A stretch of DNA of 64,000 nt from JAICXG01 sp963801255 (GTDB lineage Bacteria; Verrucomicrobiota; Verrucomicrobiia; Chthoniobacterales; UBA10450), in NCBI GenBank assembly GCA_963801255.1, contig CAWDEC010000006.1, positions 496,001 to 560,000 on the forward strand, read 5' to 3'. The translations under genes and the position numbers were made by a program. Below the pieces are notes generated by a model. That model worked only from the letters and a program-made list of their open reading frames with translations, was not told where the DNA came from and searched no databases. Position 1 is the first letter of the stretch. The number at the start of each line of letters is the position of its first letter. This document shows positions 18,387-27,474 of the stretch, one piece after another.

Positions 18387-18402
18387 TTCGCCTGGAGGCG
18401 AA
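18387..18402. terminator. Short hairpin between convergent genes
   Basis: TTCGCC and GGCGAA form a perfect 6-bp stem with a TGGA loop, in the 86-base gap where otsAB and the MBL hydrolase genes converge. There is no real T-run on either side, so it could be a weak or Rho-assisted terminator. Position is the main argument. Confidence 0.3.
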
Positions 18403-18426
18403 AAGTACATCTGGCGTCCGTCGTTG

Positions 18427-19323
18427 TTAGCGCGGAAGAACGAACGTCTCTCCAATCTCGCGCAACGCAATCCGCGCCGGCTCGTCGGCTAGTGCCCTAA
18501 CGAAACGCTCGATCGGCTGACGAAAGGGTTCAGCGCTCAACTTAAAGGTCTGATGATGCACCGGCATGATGAAATTCGCGCCGGCGGCCTTTGCCATCGC
18601 GACCGCCTGTTCGGGCGTACAGTGGGACCGGATCCACGGGTCATAGGCGCCGATCCCAACGATCGCTAGATCATACGGCCGTCCGTCATTCAATTCCGCG
18701 AAGCTATTCGTTAGGGCAGTATCGCCCGCAAAGATGATGCGGCGTCCATTCCGCTCGAAAACGTAACCATTGTAACCGCGATACGTATCGCGTCGCACCC
18801 TCGCGCCCCAATGGTTGACACGAAATGCCCTAACGAGAATCTCGCCGTGTGCCGTTTCAACCTGGCAGCTTTCGCCCCAGCGCAGCTCGCGGATGGCGCG
18901 CAATCTCGTGCCACGCAGCAAGTCCCGCGTCCGCGCAGCCGTCACTACCTGTGTGGATGAGTCGAAGCGACGCAGGGTGCGCCAATCGAGATGATCGAAA
19001 TGGGCATGAGAGAGCAGAATGAGATCGATCGGCGGCAGGTCGTCGATCGCCAGTGCGGCTTTCGTTAGGCGTTTAGGGCCGATGGCCGTCCCGGGCAGCG
19101 GAATGCCTATGCGCGAAAGCAAAACCGGATCGGTCATGACCATGACGCCAAAGAAGTTCATCAAGACGGTGGCATGGCCGAGCCAGCTCGCGCTCAAGCG
19201 ATCGTTAGGCCATTCGTCAGGCTTTGGCTTCGCGAACGCGGGAGCGATCGGACGCCAACTTTCCACCGTCCATTCGTGCCAGAGATGGCTCAGCCAGCTC
19301 CGGTTTGACTTCGCGGCGGGCAT
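18427..19323 (-). CDS. Metallo-beta-lactamase-fold hydrolase (UlaG/NAPE-PLD-like)
   Basis: A 298-residue protein with ATG at 19323. LSASWLGHATVLMNFFG opens the fold, LLSHAHFDHLDWRTL is the HxHxDH metal motif, GRRIIFAGDTALTNSF supplies the metal-bridging Asp, and MPVHHQTFKLS a late His. The order matches the UlaG/RomA/NAPE-PLD-like group of MBL hydrolases, which hydrolyse phosphodiesters or lactones. The substrate is unknown. No signal peptide is seen. It carries dispersed words at 19062 and 19202 and three TCGTTAGGG-type variants (18495, 18708, 18828), an unusually high density. Confidence 0.85.
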   Translation of the reverse strand: MPAAKSNRSWLSHLWHEWTVESWRPIAPAFAKPKPDEWPNDRLSASWLGHATVLMNFFGVMVMTDPVLLSRIGIPLPGTAIGPKRLTKAALAIDDLPPIDLILLSHAHFDHLDWRTLRRFDSSTQVVTAARTRDLLRGTRLRAIRELRWGESCQVETAHGEILVRAFRVNHWGARVRRDTYRGYNGYVFERNGRRIIFAGDTALTNSFAELNDGRPYDLAIVGIGAYDPWIRSHCTPEQAVAMAKAAGANFIMPVHHQTFKLSAEPFRQPIERFVRALADEPARIALREIGETFVLPR

Positions 19324-19437
19324 GAAGTGGCCAACTTCAGTCAGCCCGAGCGCCGATCAAGAAACGCCGCCTTGAAAATCTGAGTTAGATTCTGGAGGTT
19401 TTGTTCCCACGCCTTACGTCTTCTCCGTGGCCGACTC

Positions 19438-20232
19438 CTAAACGGCAATCGGCGCTTTGATCGCGGGATGCGGATCGTAGCCGGTGAGGGTGAAATCCTC
19501 GAAACGAAAGTTGCGTATGTCCTGGACGGCTGGGTTCAACTCCATCCGTGGTAAGGGTCGCGGCTCGCGCGCGAGCTGTTCGTGCGCCTGGTCGAGATGG
19601 TTTCGATAAAGATGGAGATCGCCAAAGGTGTGGATGAATTCCCCACTCGTTAGGCCACAAACCTGCGCCACCATCATGGTGAGGAGCGAATAGCTCGCGA
19701 TATTAAACGGCACACCAAGGAAAAGATCGGCGCTCCGCTGGTAAAGCTGGCAACTGAGCGCCCCTTCCTGCACGTGAAATTGGAAAAGGGCATGGCACGG
19801 CGGGAGCGCCATCGCATCAACTTCCGCCGGGTTCCAGGCTGTCACGATCAGTCGTCGGCTGTCGGGATTTTTCTTAATTTGTTCGATTACCCGATCGATT
19901 TGATCGACACTCTCATCGTTAGGCCCGCGCCAATCGCGCCACTGCGCGCCATACACACGCCCAAGCTCGCCCTCCTTATTGGCCCATTCATCCCAGATCG
20001 TCACTCCGTGCTCGCGCAGGTAACGAATATTCGTTTCGCCACGCAGGAACCAAAGCAGCTCGTAAATGATCGACTTAAGATGGAGCTTCTTTGTCGTGAG
20101 CAGCGGGAAACCGTCACGCAAATCAAAGCGCGCTTGCGCGCCAAAAACCGAGAGCGTACCCGTGCCGGTTCGGTCTGCCTTAGGTTGCCCTTTTTCGAGC
20201 ACGAGGCGGAGAAGTTCGAGGTACTGCAACAT
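19438..20232 (-). CDS. thyA: Thymidylate synthase
   Basis: 264 residues, exactly the usual ThyA length. It methylates dUMP to dTMP using methylenetetrahydrofolate. Visible are DRTGTGTLSVFGAQARFDLR, PLLTTKKLHLKSIIYELLWF, the YGAQWRDW segment and the catalytic Cys in MALPPCHALFQFHV, followed by LYQRSADLFLGVPFNIASY. TCGTTAGGC ends two bases before the ATG (20235-20243), where a Shine-Dalgarno sequence would normally be. Two more copies are inside the gene. No dihydrofolate reductase gene is adjacent. Confidence 0.97.
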   Translation of the reverse strand: MLQYLELLRLVLEKGQPKADRTGTGTLSVFGAQARFDLRDGFPLLTTKKLHLKSIIYELLWFLRGETNIRYLREHGVTIWDEWANKEGELGRVYGAQWRDWRGPNDESVDQIDRVIEQIKKNPDSRRLIVTAWNPAEVDAMALPPCHALFQFHVQEGALSCQLYQRSADLFLGVPFNIASYSLLTMMVAQVCGLTSGEFIHTFGDLHLYRNHLDQAHEQLAREPRPLPRMELNPAVQDIRNFRFEDFTLTGYDPHPAIKAPIAV

Positions 20233-20286
20233 CAGCCTAACGAGAGTGATTGCATGCCGTTTTGGAGCAAGGGACTGCCTAACGAA

Positions 20287-20979
20287 TTAAAGAATGCGCC
20301 AGCGCGGCTCGTTTGTCTCCCCGTTCGTCTCCCAAAGGCGCACGCCACCAGGATAGGCATTGCGGTTGTAACCAAGTTCGAACCCATCGGGCAACTTGTC
20401 GATCAGCTTGGCATTGCCGCCGCCAAGAACGACGTAATCCGCGATCAGAGCCTGCTTTAAAAGCTTAATTGCCCAGAGAGTTTCGCGCTGCCATTCCTTT
20501 CTTCCGAGCTCCTTTAAGCCTTCATCACCTAGTTGGCGCTCGATAATGTCGTTCTCGACAAAAGGGAGGTCGCCCAACTCGAGCGGCAGGACGTGATCTT
20601 GCCAGACGAGAGCCGAGCCGAGTCCCGTCCCGAGTCCAAGAAAAAGCATGCGACCGCCGGCATGATAGCTCCCCAATGCCTGCAAGGAAGCATCATTGAT
20701 GACGCGCGCCGGTTTGCCCAACGCCTTGCCAAAATCAAAACCGGCCCAGCCTTTCCCGAGATGCTTCGGATCGTCCGCGATCTTTCCCTTTTTTACCGGC
20801 GCGGGAAAACCAACCGCAACGGCCTCGAACTCCCAGTCCTTGGTGGCCTGCTTGATCTGCTCGACTGCATCCTCCGGCGTGAGCTTTGGACCAGAGGGAA
20901 ATTTGCGCCGCTTGTCCTCGAGCGAAATCATCATCTTGACGTTGGAGCCACCGACGTCGACGACGAGGATTTTCTTCAT
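20287..20979 (-). CDS. ROK-family kinase, polyphosphate-glucokinase-like
   Basis: 230 residues with the ROK/ASKHA opening ILVVDVGGSNVKMMISLEDK, a FPAPVKKGKI segment, a second phosphate loop (LFLGLGTGLGSALVWQDHV) and NDASLQALGSY. Length and motifs resemble polyphosphate glucokinases (PPGK), which phosphorylate glucose with polyphosphate or ATP. The ATG overlaps the TGA of the upstream ppk gene by four bases (20976-20979), so the two are translationally coupled, which supports a polyphosphate link. The phosphate donor cannot be decided from sequence alone. A copy of the dispersed word follows directly after the stop. Confidence 0.8.
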   Translation of the reverse strand: MKKILVVDVGGSNVKMMISLEDKRRKFPSGPKLTPEDAVEQIKQATKDWEFEAVAVGFPAPVKKGKIADDPKHLGKGWAGFDFGKALGKPARVINDASLQALGSYHAGGRMLFLGLGTGLGSALVWQDHVLPLELGDLPFVENDIIERQLGDEGLKELGRKEWQRETLWAIKLLKQALIADYVVLGGGNAKLIDKLPDGFELGYNRNAYPGGVRLWETNGETNEPRWRIL

Positions 20980-23201
20980 GCGCGATGGTTAGGCCGATCT
21001 TTGATTGGCACAAGCCGCAGTTTGGAGACGCGCTGTCGCTCCGCGAGTTTCTTCGCCTGCCGGCGCGAGATCTCGCGAAACTGCAATTGGGCCTGAGAGC
21101 GCGGCGCGCCGTTTTCAGGCTTCAGACGCACGTAACTTCCGTCCGGCTGCAGCTCGCGCGCCTTGCCATAATCGGTGAGGAACCGTGGCAGGATTTCGTT
21201 CATGATCTCGTCGCGCAGCAAAGGCGCTTCGATCGGGAAAGCGACCTCTACCCGGCGATAAAAATTTCGCGGCATCCAGTCGGCACTCGCGAGGTAAAGC
21301 GCGGATTCGCCATCATTTTGGAAGTAATAAATGCGGCTGTGCTCGAGGAAGCGGCCGACGATACTGATGACACGGATGTTTTCACTTAACCCGGGAATCT
21401 TCGGGCGAAGCGAGCAAATTCCCCTAACGATGAGATCGATTTTTACGCCGGCGCAGGAGGCTTCGTAAAGTCTTTCAATCACTTCCTGGTCGACTAACGA
21501 ATTCAGCTTCGCCACGATCCGGCCCGATTTCCCAGCCGCAGCGTGATCGCGCTCTCGTTTGATCAGATCGATGAGGCGTTGTTGAAGATCAAAGGGCGCG
21601 ACGAGCAATTTTTTCAAACCAGGATAGCCAGCCAGACCGGTGAGGGTATTGAAGACGATCGCAACTTCCTCGGTCAACTGCGGGGCAGTAGTGAAAAGGC
21701 TTAAGTCAGTATAAATCCGTGCGGTCCGGGGATGATAGTTGCCCGTGCCGAGGTGGACGTATTGGCGCAGCCGATCAGGATCGCGCCTAACGACTAGCAA
21801 GAGTTTGCAATGCGTCTTCAACCCGACAACGCCGTAAACAACATGCGCCCCCGCTTCTTCCAGACGCCGCGCCCATTGGATGTTGTTCGCTTCGTCGAAA
21901 CGCGCCCGTAGCTCGACCAAAGCCGTGACCTGTTTTCCGTTATTTGCCGCCTCGATCAGCGCCTCAACAATTGGTGAATCGCCGCTTGTGCGATAAAGCG
22001 TGATCTTGATTGCCAGCACGAGCGGATCGTTCGCCGCGCTCTCGACCAGTTCGACTACCGGATCATAGCTCTCGTAGGGATGGTGGAGGAGGATATCCTG
22101 CTTGCGCATCGCCTCGAAAATATCGCCGTGCGGCGGTAACGCCGGATCACGTGCGGGCTGGAAGACGCGATCCTTCAAATGCGCGAAAGCGTCGTTCGCC
22201 ACCAGCGGCGCAAGGTGGGTCATGGAGAAGGGACCATCCAGCTTGTAAAGATCGGCTTCCGTGAGCTGAAAGAATTCAAGGAGCAAATTCGAGAAGTCGT
22301 TAGGGCAATCGGCTTCCACTTCCAAACGCACGGCGTTGCCGCGGCTCGAGCGCCGTAGTTCCTGTTCAATACTGCGAAGGAGATTGTCGGCCTCTTCCTC
22401 GTCCACGTAGAGGTCGCTGTTGCGCGTGACGCGAAAGGCGTGCACGCCGTCGAGAATGAGGCCAGGAAACAGGTCGGCCACGTGGTGTTTGATGAGTGAG
22501 GCGAGGTAAACGTAATTCCAGCTCTCGTCGCCCTTCTCGCCGCGCGGCATCAGGATGAGACGGGAGACGGCGCGCGGAACTTGCACGATGGCGTGCATAG
22601 GTTCGTCGTCTTTCCTGGCTCGGGCCCTAACGAGCAGGTTGTGGCTCTTGTTCAGCAGCTGCGGGAAAGGATGGCTCGCGTCCACCGCCAGAGGAGTGAG
22701 CATGGGAAAAACTTCCTGCTGAAAATATCGGCGCGCCCAGGCCGCGCGTTTGGCGCTCAACTCGTTGAGATCATGAATGAAGATATTGTTTTGCCGCAGG
22801 AGCGGTTCAATCTCCTGGCTCCAAAGGGCGTATTGCTGCGCAACCATTTCGTGCACGCGTTGCTCGATTGCCTCGAAAGTCGCCGTTGGACTCATCCCAT
22901 CGGGCCCGACATCGCTTGTCTCGCTCGCAATCTGTTGCTTGATCCCCGCAACGCGGATCTCGAAAAACTCGTCGAGATTCGAGCTGACGATTCCAAGAAA
23001 TTTTACCCGCTCCAGGAGTGGCTGATTCGGGTCCTGCGCCTCTTCAAAAACCCGACGGTTGAATTCGATCCAGCTCAGTTCGCGGTTAATGAAATTCTTC
23101 GGGTCAGAAAAATCGCGCTGGGCGCAGGTTTCGTTAGGCGAAGGCATCGCGACGACATTATCGGGACTGTCGTCAGGTGACGGTTTAACCTTCGATGGCA
23201 T
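20976..23201 (-). CDS. ppk1: Polyphosphate kinase 1
   Basis: 741 residues, somewhat longer than E. coli PPK because of an unconserved Pro/Asn-rich N-terminus (about 28 residues). The core starts at FINRELSWIEFNRRVFEEAQ. The C-terminal phospholipase-D-like catalytic half shows YGVVGLKTHCKLLLVVRRD, containing the phosphorylated His, and LGTGNYHPRTARIYTDLSL. It reversibly transfers the ATP gamma-phosphate to a growing polyphosphate chain. It is first in an operon with the ROK kinase. Several dispersed words and variants lie inside (21422, 21785, 22297, 22625, 23131). Confidence 0.95.
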   Translation of the reverse strand: MPSKVKPSPDDSPDNVVAMPSPNETCAQRDFSDPKNFINRELSWIEFNRRVFEEAQDPNQPLLERVKFLGIVSSNLDEFFEIRVAGIKQQIASETSDVGPDGMSPTATFEAIEQRVHEMVAQQYALWSQEIEPLLRQNNIFIHDLNELSAKRAAWARRYFQQEVFPMLTPLAVDASHPFPQLLNKSHNLLVRARARKDDEPMHAIVQVPRAVSRLILMPRGEKGDESWNYVYLASLIKHHVADLFPGLILDGVHAFRVTRNSDLYVDEEEADNLLRSIEQELRRSSRGNAVRLEVEADCPNDFSNLLLEFFQLTEADLYKLDGPFSMTHLAPLVANDAFAHLKDRVFQPARDPALPPHGDIFEAMRKQDILLHHPYESYDPVVELVESAANDPLVLAIKITLYRTSGDSPIVEALIEAANNGKQVTALVELRARFDEANNIQWARRLEEAGAHVVYGVVGLKTHCKLLLVVRRDPDRLRQYVHLGTGNYHPRTARIYTDLSLFTTAPQLTEEVAIVFNTLTGLAGYPGLKKLLVAPFDLQQRLIDLIKRERDHAAAGKSGRIVAKLNSLVDQEVIERLYEASCAGVKIDLIVRGICSLRPKIPGLSENIRVISIVGRFLEHSRIYYFQNDGESALYLASADWMPRNFYRRVEVAFPIEAPLLRDEIMNEILPRFLTDYGKARELQPDGSYVRLKPENGAPRSQAQLQFREISRRQAKKLAERQRVSKLRLVPIKDRPNHRA

Positions 23202-23321
23202 AAGAAACCGGCTCGCGGCCGGAGCGGGAGAGAAACAAACCTCGCCTGCGCCCTAGTGCAAATTTCCAAAGTTGCCTGGCGGATTGACTCGCGACCGCTT
23301 CCCTCCAAATCTCCTGCCGAC

Positions 23322-24650
23322 ATGACAAGACGACGACGATCATCGCGCGCGCGCAAAACGGTCAAGCTGCATAAGTGGGAACTTGAGATCATGGAGGTGG
23401 TCGCGCTCGCGCTCGCCCTTCTCGGAATTGTGGCGGTCTTTTGCATCTTTTTCATCCGACGGCACGTCCTGGAATATCACCTCCAGCACACCTTTGGCGT
23501 GAGCGATCCGGAGTTCTTCGGTTCGGCGCTGGCACTCTCTGCGCCGGTGCCGTTGGCGGGAAACAAGATCGATCTGTTGCAAAATGGCGACGAATATTTT
23601 CCCGCCATGCTCGCTGCGATCCGCGGCGCGAAGAAGACGATCAACTTTGAAGCTTACATCATTTATTCCGATACGGTCGGCCGAGCTTTTCGCGACGCAC
23701 TTGTCGAACGCGCGCATGCCGGGGTGCAGGTGCGCGTGCTGCTGGATGGCCTCGGTTCGGGTTGGAAGCTGGACAACGCCGACGTCAAGATGTTGCAGCA
23801 GGCCGGCTGCAAATTCGCCTACTACCATCCATTGCTCTCGTGGCGAATCGATCGCACCAACCGGCGTTCCCATCGCCGAGTGATGGTGATCGATGGCCGC
23901 GTGGCCTTTACCGGCGCCGTTGGGTTCGCCGAAGAATGGTCGGGCCACGCGCAGGATCCAAAGCATTGGCACGACGTGCAGATGCGGGTGGAGGGACCAC
24001 TCGTTAGTCTATTGCAGAGCGCCTTTGAGGAGCATTGGATCAAGACTTTTGGTGAAACGTTGAGCGGCGCGGACCAATTCCCCGCGCTCAATCCGGCGGG
24101 CGACATTCGGGCCCAGGCCATCGCCTCGCATTCTTTTTCCATGGCGCCGGTGCCGCTGACGCAAGCCGTCTCGTTTGCGGCGGCGGACGAGCGAATCTGG
24201 ATCACGAACGCTTACTGCACGCCCACTTATGATCAGGTAACCCTGCTCGTGCAGGCGGTGCAGCGTCATGTCGACGTCCGCTTGATCGTGCCAGGCGCGC
24301 ATAATGATCAGCCCCTAACGAAAAGCGCAGGTCGCGCCGCCTATGGCCGTTTACTCGAAGGCGGCGTGCGAATTTTTGAATATCAACCCACGATGATTCA
24401 TACCAAGGCGATGGTGATTGACGGGATGTTCTCGCTTCTCGGCTCGTCCAATCTCGATCCACGTTCGTCGGAAATTAACGAAGAATTGGATCTGGCAATT
24501 TACGACCGTGAGTTCGGACACAGGATGGAGGAGATGTTCGAGAAGGACCTGCGGCAATCGAAGGAGTACACTTTGCAGCAGTTTCGAGATCGCTCCCTTT
24601 GGGAACGCATCACCGAAGAACTGATGCTGCCCTTTCGCTCGCAGCTATAG
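23322..24650 (+). CDS. Phospholipase D-type cardiolipin synthase-like protein
   Basis: ATG at 23322 gives 442 residues; a GTG at 23256 would add 22. A basic N-terminus (TRRRRSSRARKTVKLHK) precedes one transmembrane helix (VVALALALLGIVAVFCIFFI). Two PLD half-sites follow: the first is HRRVMVIDGRVAFTGAVGFA, where Arg replaces the usual Lys of HxKx4D, and the second is the canonical HTKAMVIDGMFSLLGSSNLD. ClsB-type enzymes make cardiolipin or related lipids at the membrane. The altered first motif leaves activity uncertain. Divergent from ppk1; a TCGTTAGGC word lies at 24656-24664, just past the stop. Confidence 0.85.
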   Translation: MTRRRRSSRARKTVKLHKWELEIMEVVALALALLGIVAVFCIFFIRRHVLEYHLQHTFGVSDPEFFGSALALSAPVPLAGNKIDLLQNGDEYFPAMLAAIRGAKKTINFEAYIIYSDTVGRAFRDALVERAHAGVQVRVLLDGLGSGWKLDNADVKMLQQAGCKFAYYHPLLSWRIDRTNRRSHRRVMVIDGRVAFTGAVGFAEEWSGHAQDPKHWHDVQMRVEGPLVSLLQSAFEEHWIKTFGETLSGADQFPALNPAGDIRAQAIASHSFSMAPVPLTQAVSFAAADERIWITNAYCTPTYDQVTLLVQAVQRHVDVRLIVPGAHNDQPLTKSAGRAAYGRLLEGGVRIFEYQPTMIHTKAMVIDGMFSLLGSSNLDPRSSEINEELDLAIYDREFGHRMEEMFEKDLRQSKEYTLQQFRDRSLWERITEELMLPFRSQL

Positions 24651-24658
24651 CCCTCTCG

Positions 24659-25774
24659 TTAGGCGCGCTTGCTTCCTCGGAGATGGAGAAGGAAGAAAGC
24701 CACAAAGAATCCGAGGGCAATGAGGTCGAGCCAACTGGTGTAATTCCAATGGATCATGGAATGCTCGACGGCACTGGGCGGCCGTACACCGGTCGGCACG
24801 ATGCCGAGAGCGTTGAAAAGCAGATCGATGATGATGCCGGCCAGCACCATCGTTAGGTAGAAAATCCCCACGATCCAAAGCGCCGCCCGCGTTCCGTAAT
24901 ATTTCACATAGATGAGGATGAGCGGAACCACCAGCAGGTCGCCGTAGATGAACGCCACTACACCCCCAAAGCTGATCCCGTTCGACCAAAGATGGCTGGC
25001 GAGCGGGATGTTTCCCACCGAGCAAACAAAGGAGAGAATGGCGATGATCGGACCAACAAGCGCGTTCTCAATCAACCTGAGGGCGGGCGGGCCCACCTCC
25101 AGGAAAAGCGTCTTCCACCACGTCGACGGAACAAGCGTGGCGATAAAGCCGGCGATGATGAAGCCGCCGAGAACCTCTTTCCAAAGCATCATCCAATCCA
25201 TGACGAACGCATTCGCCATCGCGGTCCACCGACCGCCGGCTGCCGTCTCGGGCGCAAGTTCACGACCGTGATGATGCTCATGGCCGGTGCCGTGATGGTG
25301 ACAGCAATCGTCGTCGCCCCTTTTTGCTTCGACGTGGCGACGCAGATCCTCACGAACTTTTTGCGGCAGCAAAAGCCTAACGAACAAGGCGACAAGCCCG
25401 ATGAGCACGAGTGCGCCGGCAAATTCTGCCAGGACAAATTGCCAGCCCATCAGAATCCAGAGAACGATCCCGAGCTCGATCACGAGGTTTGTGGAAGCGA
25501 ACATAAAAGCGAGCGCCGGGACGATGGCTGCGCCCTGGCTTAGCGCGCTTCGGCCGGCGGCGGCCGCGGCGTAAGAGCAGGAGCTGCTGGCCGCACCCAG
25601 CCCAGTGGCGAGCGCGACCGATTTTATTGTCGTCCTGCCGAAGGCGCGGCTCATTTGCTCCTTGCTCACAAAAACCTGGAGCGCCGCAGAAATGCTGAAG
25701 CCAAGGACAAGCGCCCAAAATGTCGCCCAAGCCATCGCGAGCGCATGATACAAGCTCATCCACAACCAGTTCAT
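24659..25774 (-). CDS. YraQ/ArsP-type (DUF318) permease with His-rich loop
   Basis: 371 residues with about eight to ten membrane helices. The family hallmark LGAASSSCSYAAAAAGRSAL lies near residue 60-80 and its second-half counterpart FVCSVGNIPLASHLWSNGIS near 265. Between the halves is a cytosolic or periplasmic loop with CCHHHGTGHEHHHGRE, a likely metal-binding cluster. The family exports organoarsenicals or other metal-related substrates in known members. The substrate here is unknown; the loop and the neighbouring CDLC proteins suggest a metal. It converges with the cardiolipin synthase gene with only eight bases between the stops. Confidence 0.85.
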   Translation of the reverse strand: MNWLWMSLYHALAMAWATFWALVLGFSISAALQVFVSKEQMSRAFGRTTIKSVALATGLGAASSSCSYAAAAAGRSALSQGAAIVPALAFMFASTNLVIELGIVLWILMGWQFVLAEFAGALVLIGLVALFVRLLLPQKVREDLRRHVEAKRGDDDCCHHHGTGHEHHHGRELAPETAAGGRWTAMANAFVMDWMMLWKEVLGGFIIAGFIATLVPSTWWKTLFLEVGPPALRLIENALVGPIIAILSFVCSVGNIPLASHLWSNGISFGGVVAFIYGDLLVVPLILIYVKYYGTRAALWIVGIFYLTMVLAGIIIDLLFNALGIVPTGVRPPSAVEHSMIHWNYTSWLDLIALGFFVAFFLLHLRGSKRA

Positions 25775-25867
25775 TGGTCCGCTAAGCTAACGAATCTCGC
25801 GCGACCGTGGAGGGTTTTCCGCTGTTCGATTTCGTTGAGCCATCCAGCCCTCGATTCAGAATGGCTT

Positions 25868-26899
25868 TCAGAACCTGATCGAGATCGCGCCGCTAATGCG
25901 ATAATCCGGGACGACTTGCAGAGAAGTATTCTCGATCGCGAGCGGAAATTCGCCCTCGATTTCTGCACTGACTTTGCCTAACGAGAACAAAATCCGCGGA
26001 CCGGCAAAGACGGAAGTGATCCCCGTGTCTACCGCTGGGTCACCGCGAAAACGGTCAACATCCTTGTATTCACCGGAGACAATTCCCTGCAGCCCGACAA
26101 TCGTCTTCGCGTTGCGCAAAAAGTAATAGCCGGGACCGCCGCTCCACGTGAGATCGTTCGCGAAATGATATTGATGCGCTCCGTCGCCGCGCAGGGTGAA
26201 CTGCAGGTCCTGCCCGAAGAAAAAGTTCTTGTAACGGAGCGAGGCCTGCCCGCCGAAAATCCCATCGTAAGAGCCGGTGCCTAAGGTGAGATCGTGGCCA
26301 TGGATGCCACTTTCCGGCGCTCCTTCGACTTCCACTTCGTGAAACTCTTCCTTCAAGCGGCTGGTAGCACCGGTCGGGAATTTTAGTCCGCCAATAAAGT
26401 CGATGGAGAAGGTGAAATCGGGTTCGTGTTCCTCGATGCGCGGGGACTTCGGATCACTGAAGTCAACGATCCGTTTGCCGGGCGAGTGAGTCTGAAAGAG
26501 AACAAACTTCCCGAGGAGCGAGATATCACCTAGGCCCGACTCTGTCCCGCGATCGATGGCGAAACCTTCGGGCCGTTGAAAGGAACGATAGATCCAAGGG
26601 ATGTTGACTTGGAGCGCGAAGCGGCTGTTAAACGTGTAACCGCCGACCAATTGGGTGATTGAACTATCCAGATACTGATCAGTCGGGTTTGGCACCTCGT
26701 TTCCTTCGAATTGCAGGGTACCGAAATGGGTGAATTGCTCCGCCACTGCTCCATAAAAACGGTCGGTCCAGGCCAGTTCAGGATTGGCCAGCGTTTCCAG
26801 TTGCGGCGTATAGCAACCGCACAGGTCGCAGGCGTGGACCGGCGAGCACATGGTCAGGCTCAGAACGCCTAACGAATAAAAGAAAATGATCTTGCGCAA
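25868..26899 (-). CDS. Exported beta-barrel-like protein with N-terminal CDLCGC motif
   Basis: The start is TTG 26899 (TTG CGC AAG), supported by AAGGAG at 26908-26913 at proper distance; 343 residues. Signal peptide IIFFYSLGVLSLTMCSPVHA, directly followed by CDLCGCYTPQ. The rest alternates aromatic and polar residues like an outer-membrane barrel (FALQVNIPWIYRSF, QASLRYKNFFFGQDLQFTLR) and ends in an aromatic residue (ISGAISIRF), as OMPs do. CDLCGC proteins of this type occur with metal-handling genes. Function is not established. It lies downstream of a copy of the word at 26939 and contains copies at 25976 and 26867. Confidence 0.7.
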   Translation of the reverse strand: MRKIIFFYSLGVLSLTMCSPVHACDLCGCYTPQLETLANPELAWTDRFYGAVAEQFTHFGTLQFEGNEVPNPTDQYLDSSITQLVGGYTFNSRFALQVNIPWIYRSFQRPEGFAIDRGTESGLGDISLLGKFVLFQTHSPGKRIVDFSDPKSPRIEEHEPDFTFSIDFIGGLKFPTGATSRLKEEFHEVEVEGAPESGIHGHDLTLGTGSYDGIFGGQASLRYKNFFFGQDLQFTLRGDGAHQYHFANDLTWSGGPGYYFLRNAKTIVGLQGIVSGEYKDVDRFRGDPAVDTGITSVFAGPRILFSLGKVSAEIEGEFPLAIENTSLQVVPDYRISGAISIRF

Positions 26900-26907
26900 A
26901 ATAAATT

Positions 26908-26913
26908 TCTCCT
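26908..26913 (-). promoter_or_regulatory. Strong Shine-Dalgarno site for a TTG start
   Basis: The minus strand reads AGAAGGAGAAATTTATTTTG. AAGGAG with nine or so bases to the TTG fixes the start of the CDSCGC-type barrel gene at 26899. Most other genes in this window lack such a good site. Confidence 0.6.
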
Positions 26914-27014
26914 TCTAGCGGGTTGGTTGACAGAGTTTGCCTAACGAACCCAGGTTGGTGACCAACGGTGATTTTGCTCCGGCGTCTACCGGCGCGACCG
27001 CGGGCTAACGGGGA

Positions 27015-27401
27015 TTAGCTAACCAGGAAGGAGACGCGCGGAGGTGGCGCGGGGGGCGAGTAATAGTGTTGCGGGCGGAAAACCTCTGCGGAGTGATAAC
27101 CATAAGACACCCAGGGAGGCAGAAAGCGGAAGGTCCGTGTCGTGCAGATCAGGTCCATCTTGGCGATGGCTGGCAAAATCTGCGATTTCTTCTCCGACTT
27201 TTTCCCTTCGGCGACGACCTTGCAAAGGTCGCAGGGATGGGCGCCATCGAATGTTTTGGCGACGGCTTCAGTGAGATGAACGTGCCTGGCATTACTAACC
27301 AGCATGGTGGTCCAGGCGACGGATTGCAAAGCAAGCCAATGCAGGCCCAACGAAAAGCAGAGCGCGCCAATCGTCATCGCTCGGCCGATCGCAGAAAGCA
27401 T
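27015..27401 (-). CDS. Small exported protein with CDLCKVV motif (DUF2946-like?)
   Basis: ATG 27401 gives 128 residues; a longer frame begins at 27470. A hydrophobic segment (MTIGALCFSLGLHWLALQSV) acts as signal or anchor. HPCDLCKVVAEGKKSEKK carries a CxxC pair, and the C-terminus is Pro-rich and aromatic (YYSPPAPPPRVSFLV). The layout resembles small DUF2946-type proteins near copper or other metal transporters, but I am not sure. It follows the Prc-like protease on the same strand by about 70 bases and precedes the CDLCGC barrel protein. Confidence 0.55.
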   Translation of the reverse strand: MLSAIGRAMTIGALCFSLGLHWLALQSVAWTTMLVSNARHVHLTEAVAKTFDGAHPCDLCKVVAEGKKSEKKSQILPAIAKMDLICTTRTFRFLPPWVSYGYHSAEVFRPQHYYSPPAPPPRVSFLVS

Positions 27402-27474
27402 GAATCGACGGTACGCTTTCGTTGCTCGGAGCGTCAACGGGTAATTAGCTACCCGCGACCGCACTACCAAGCGT

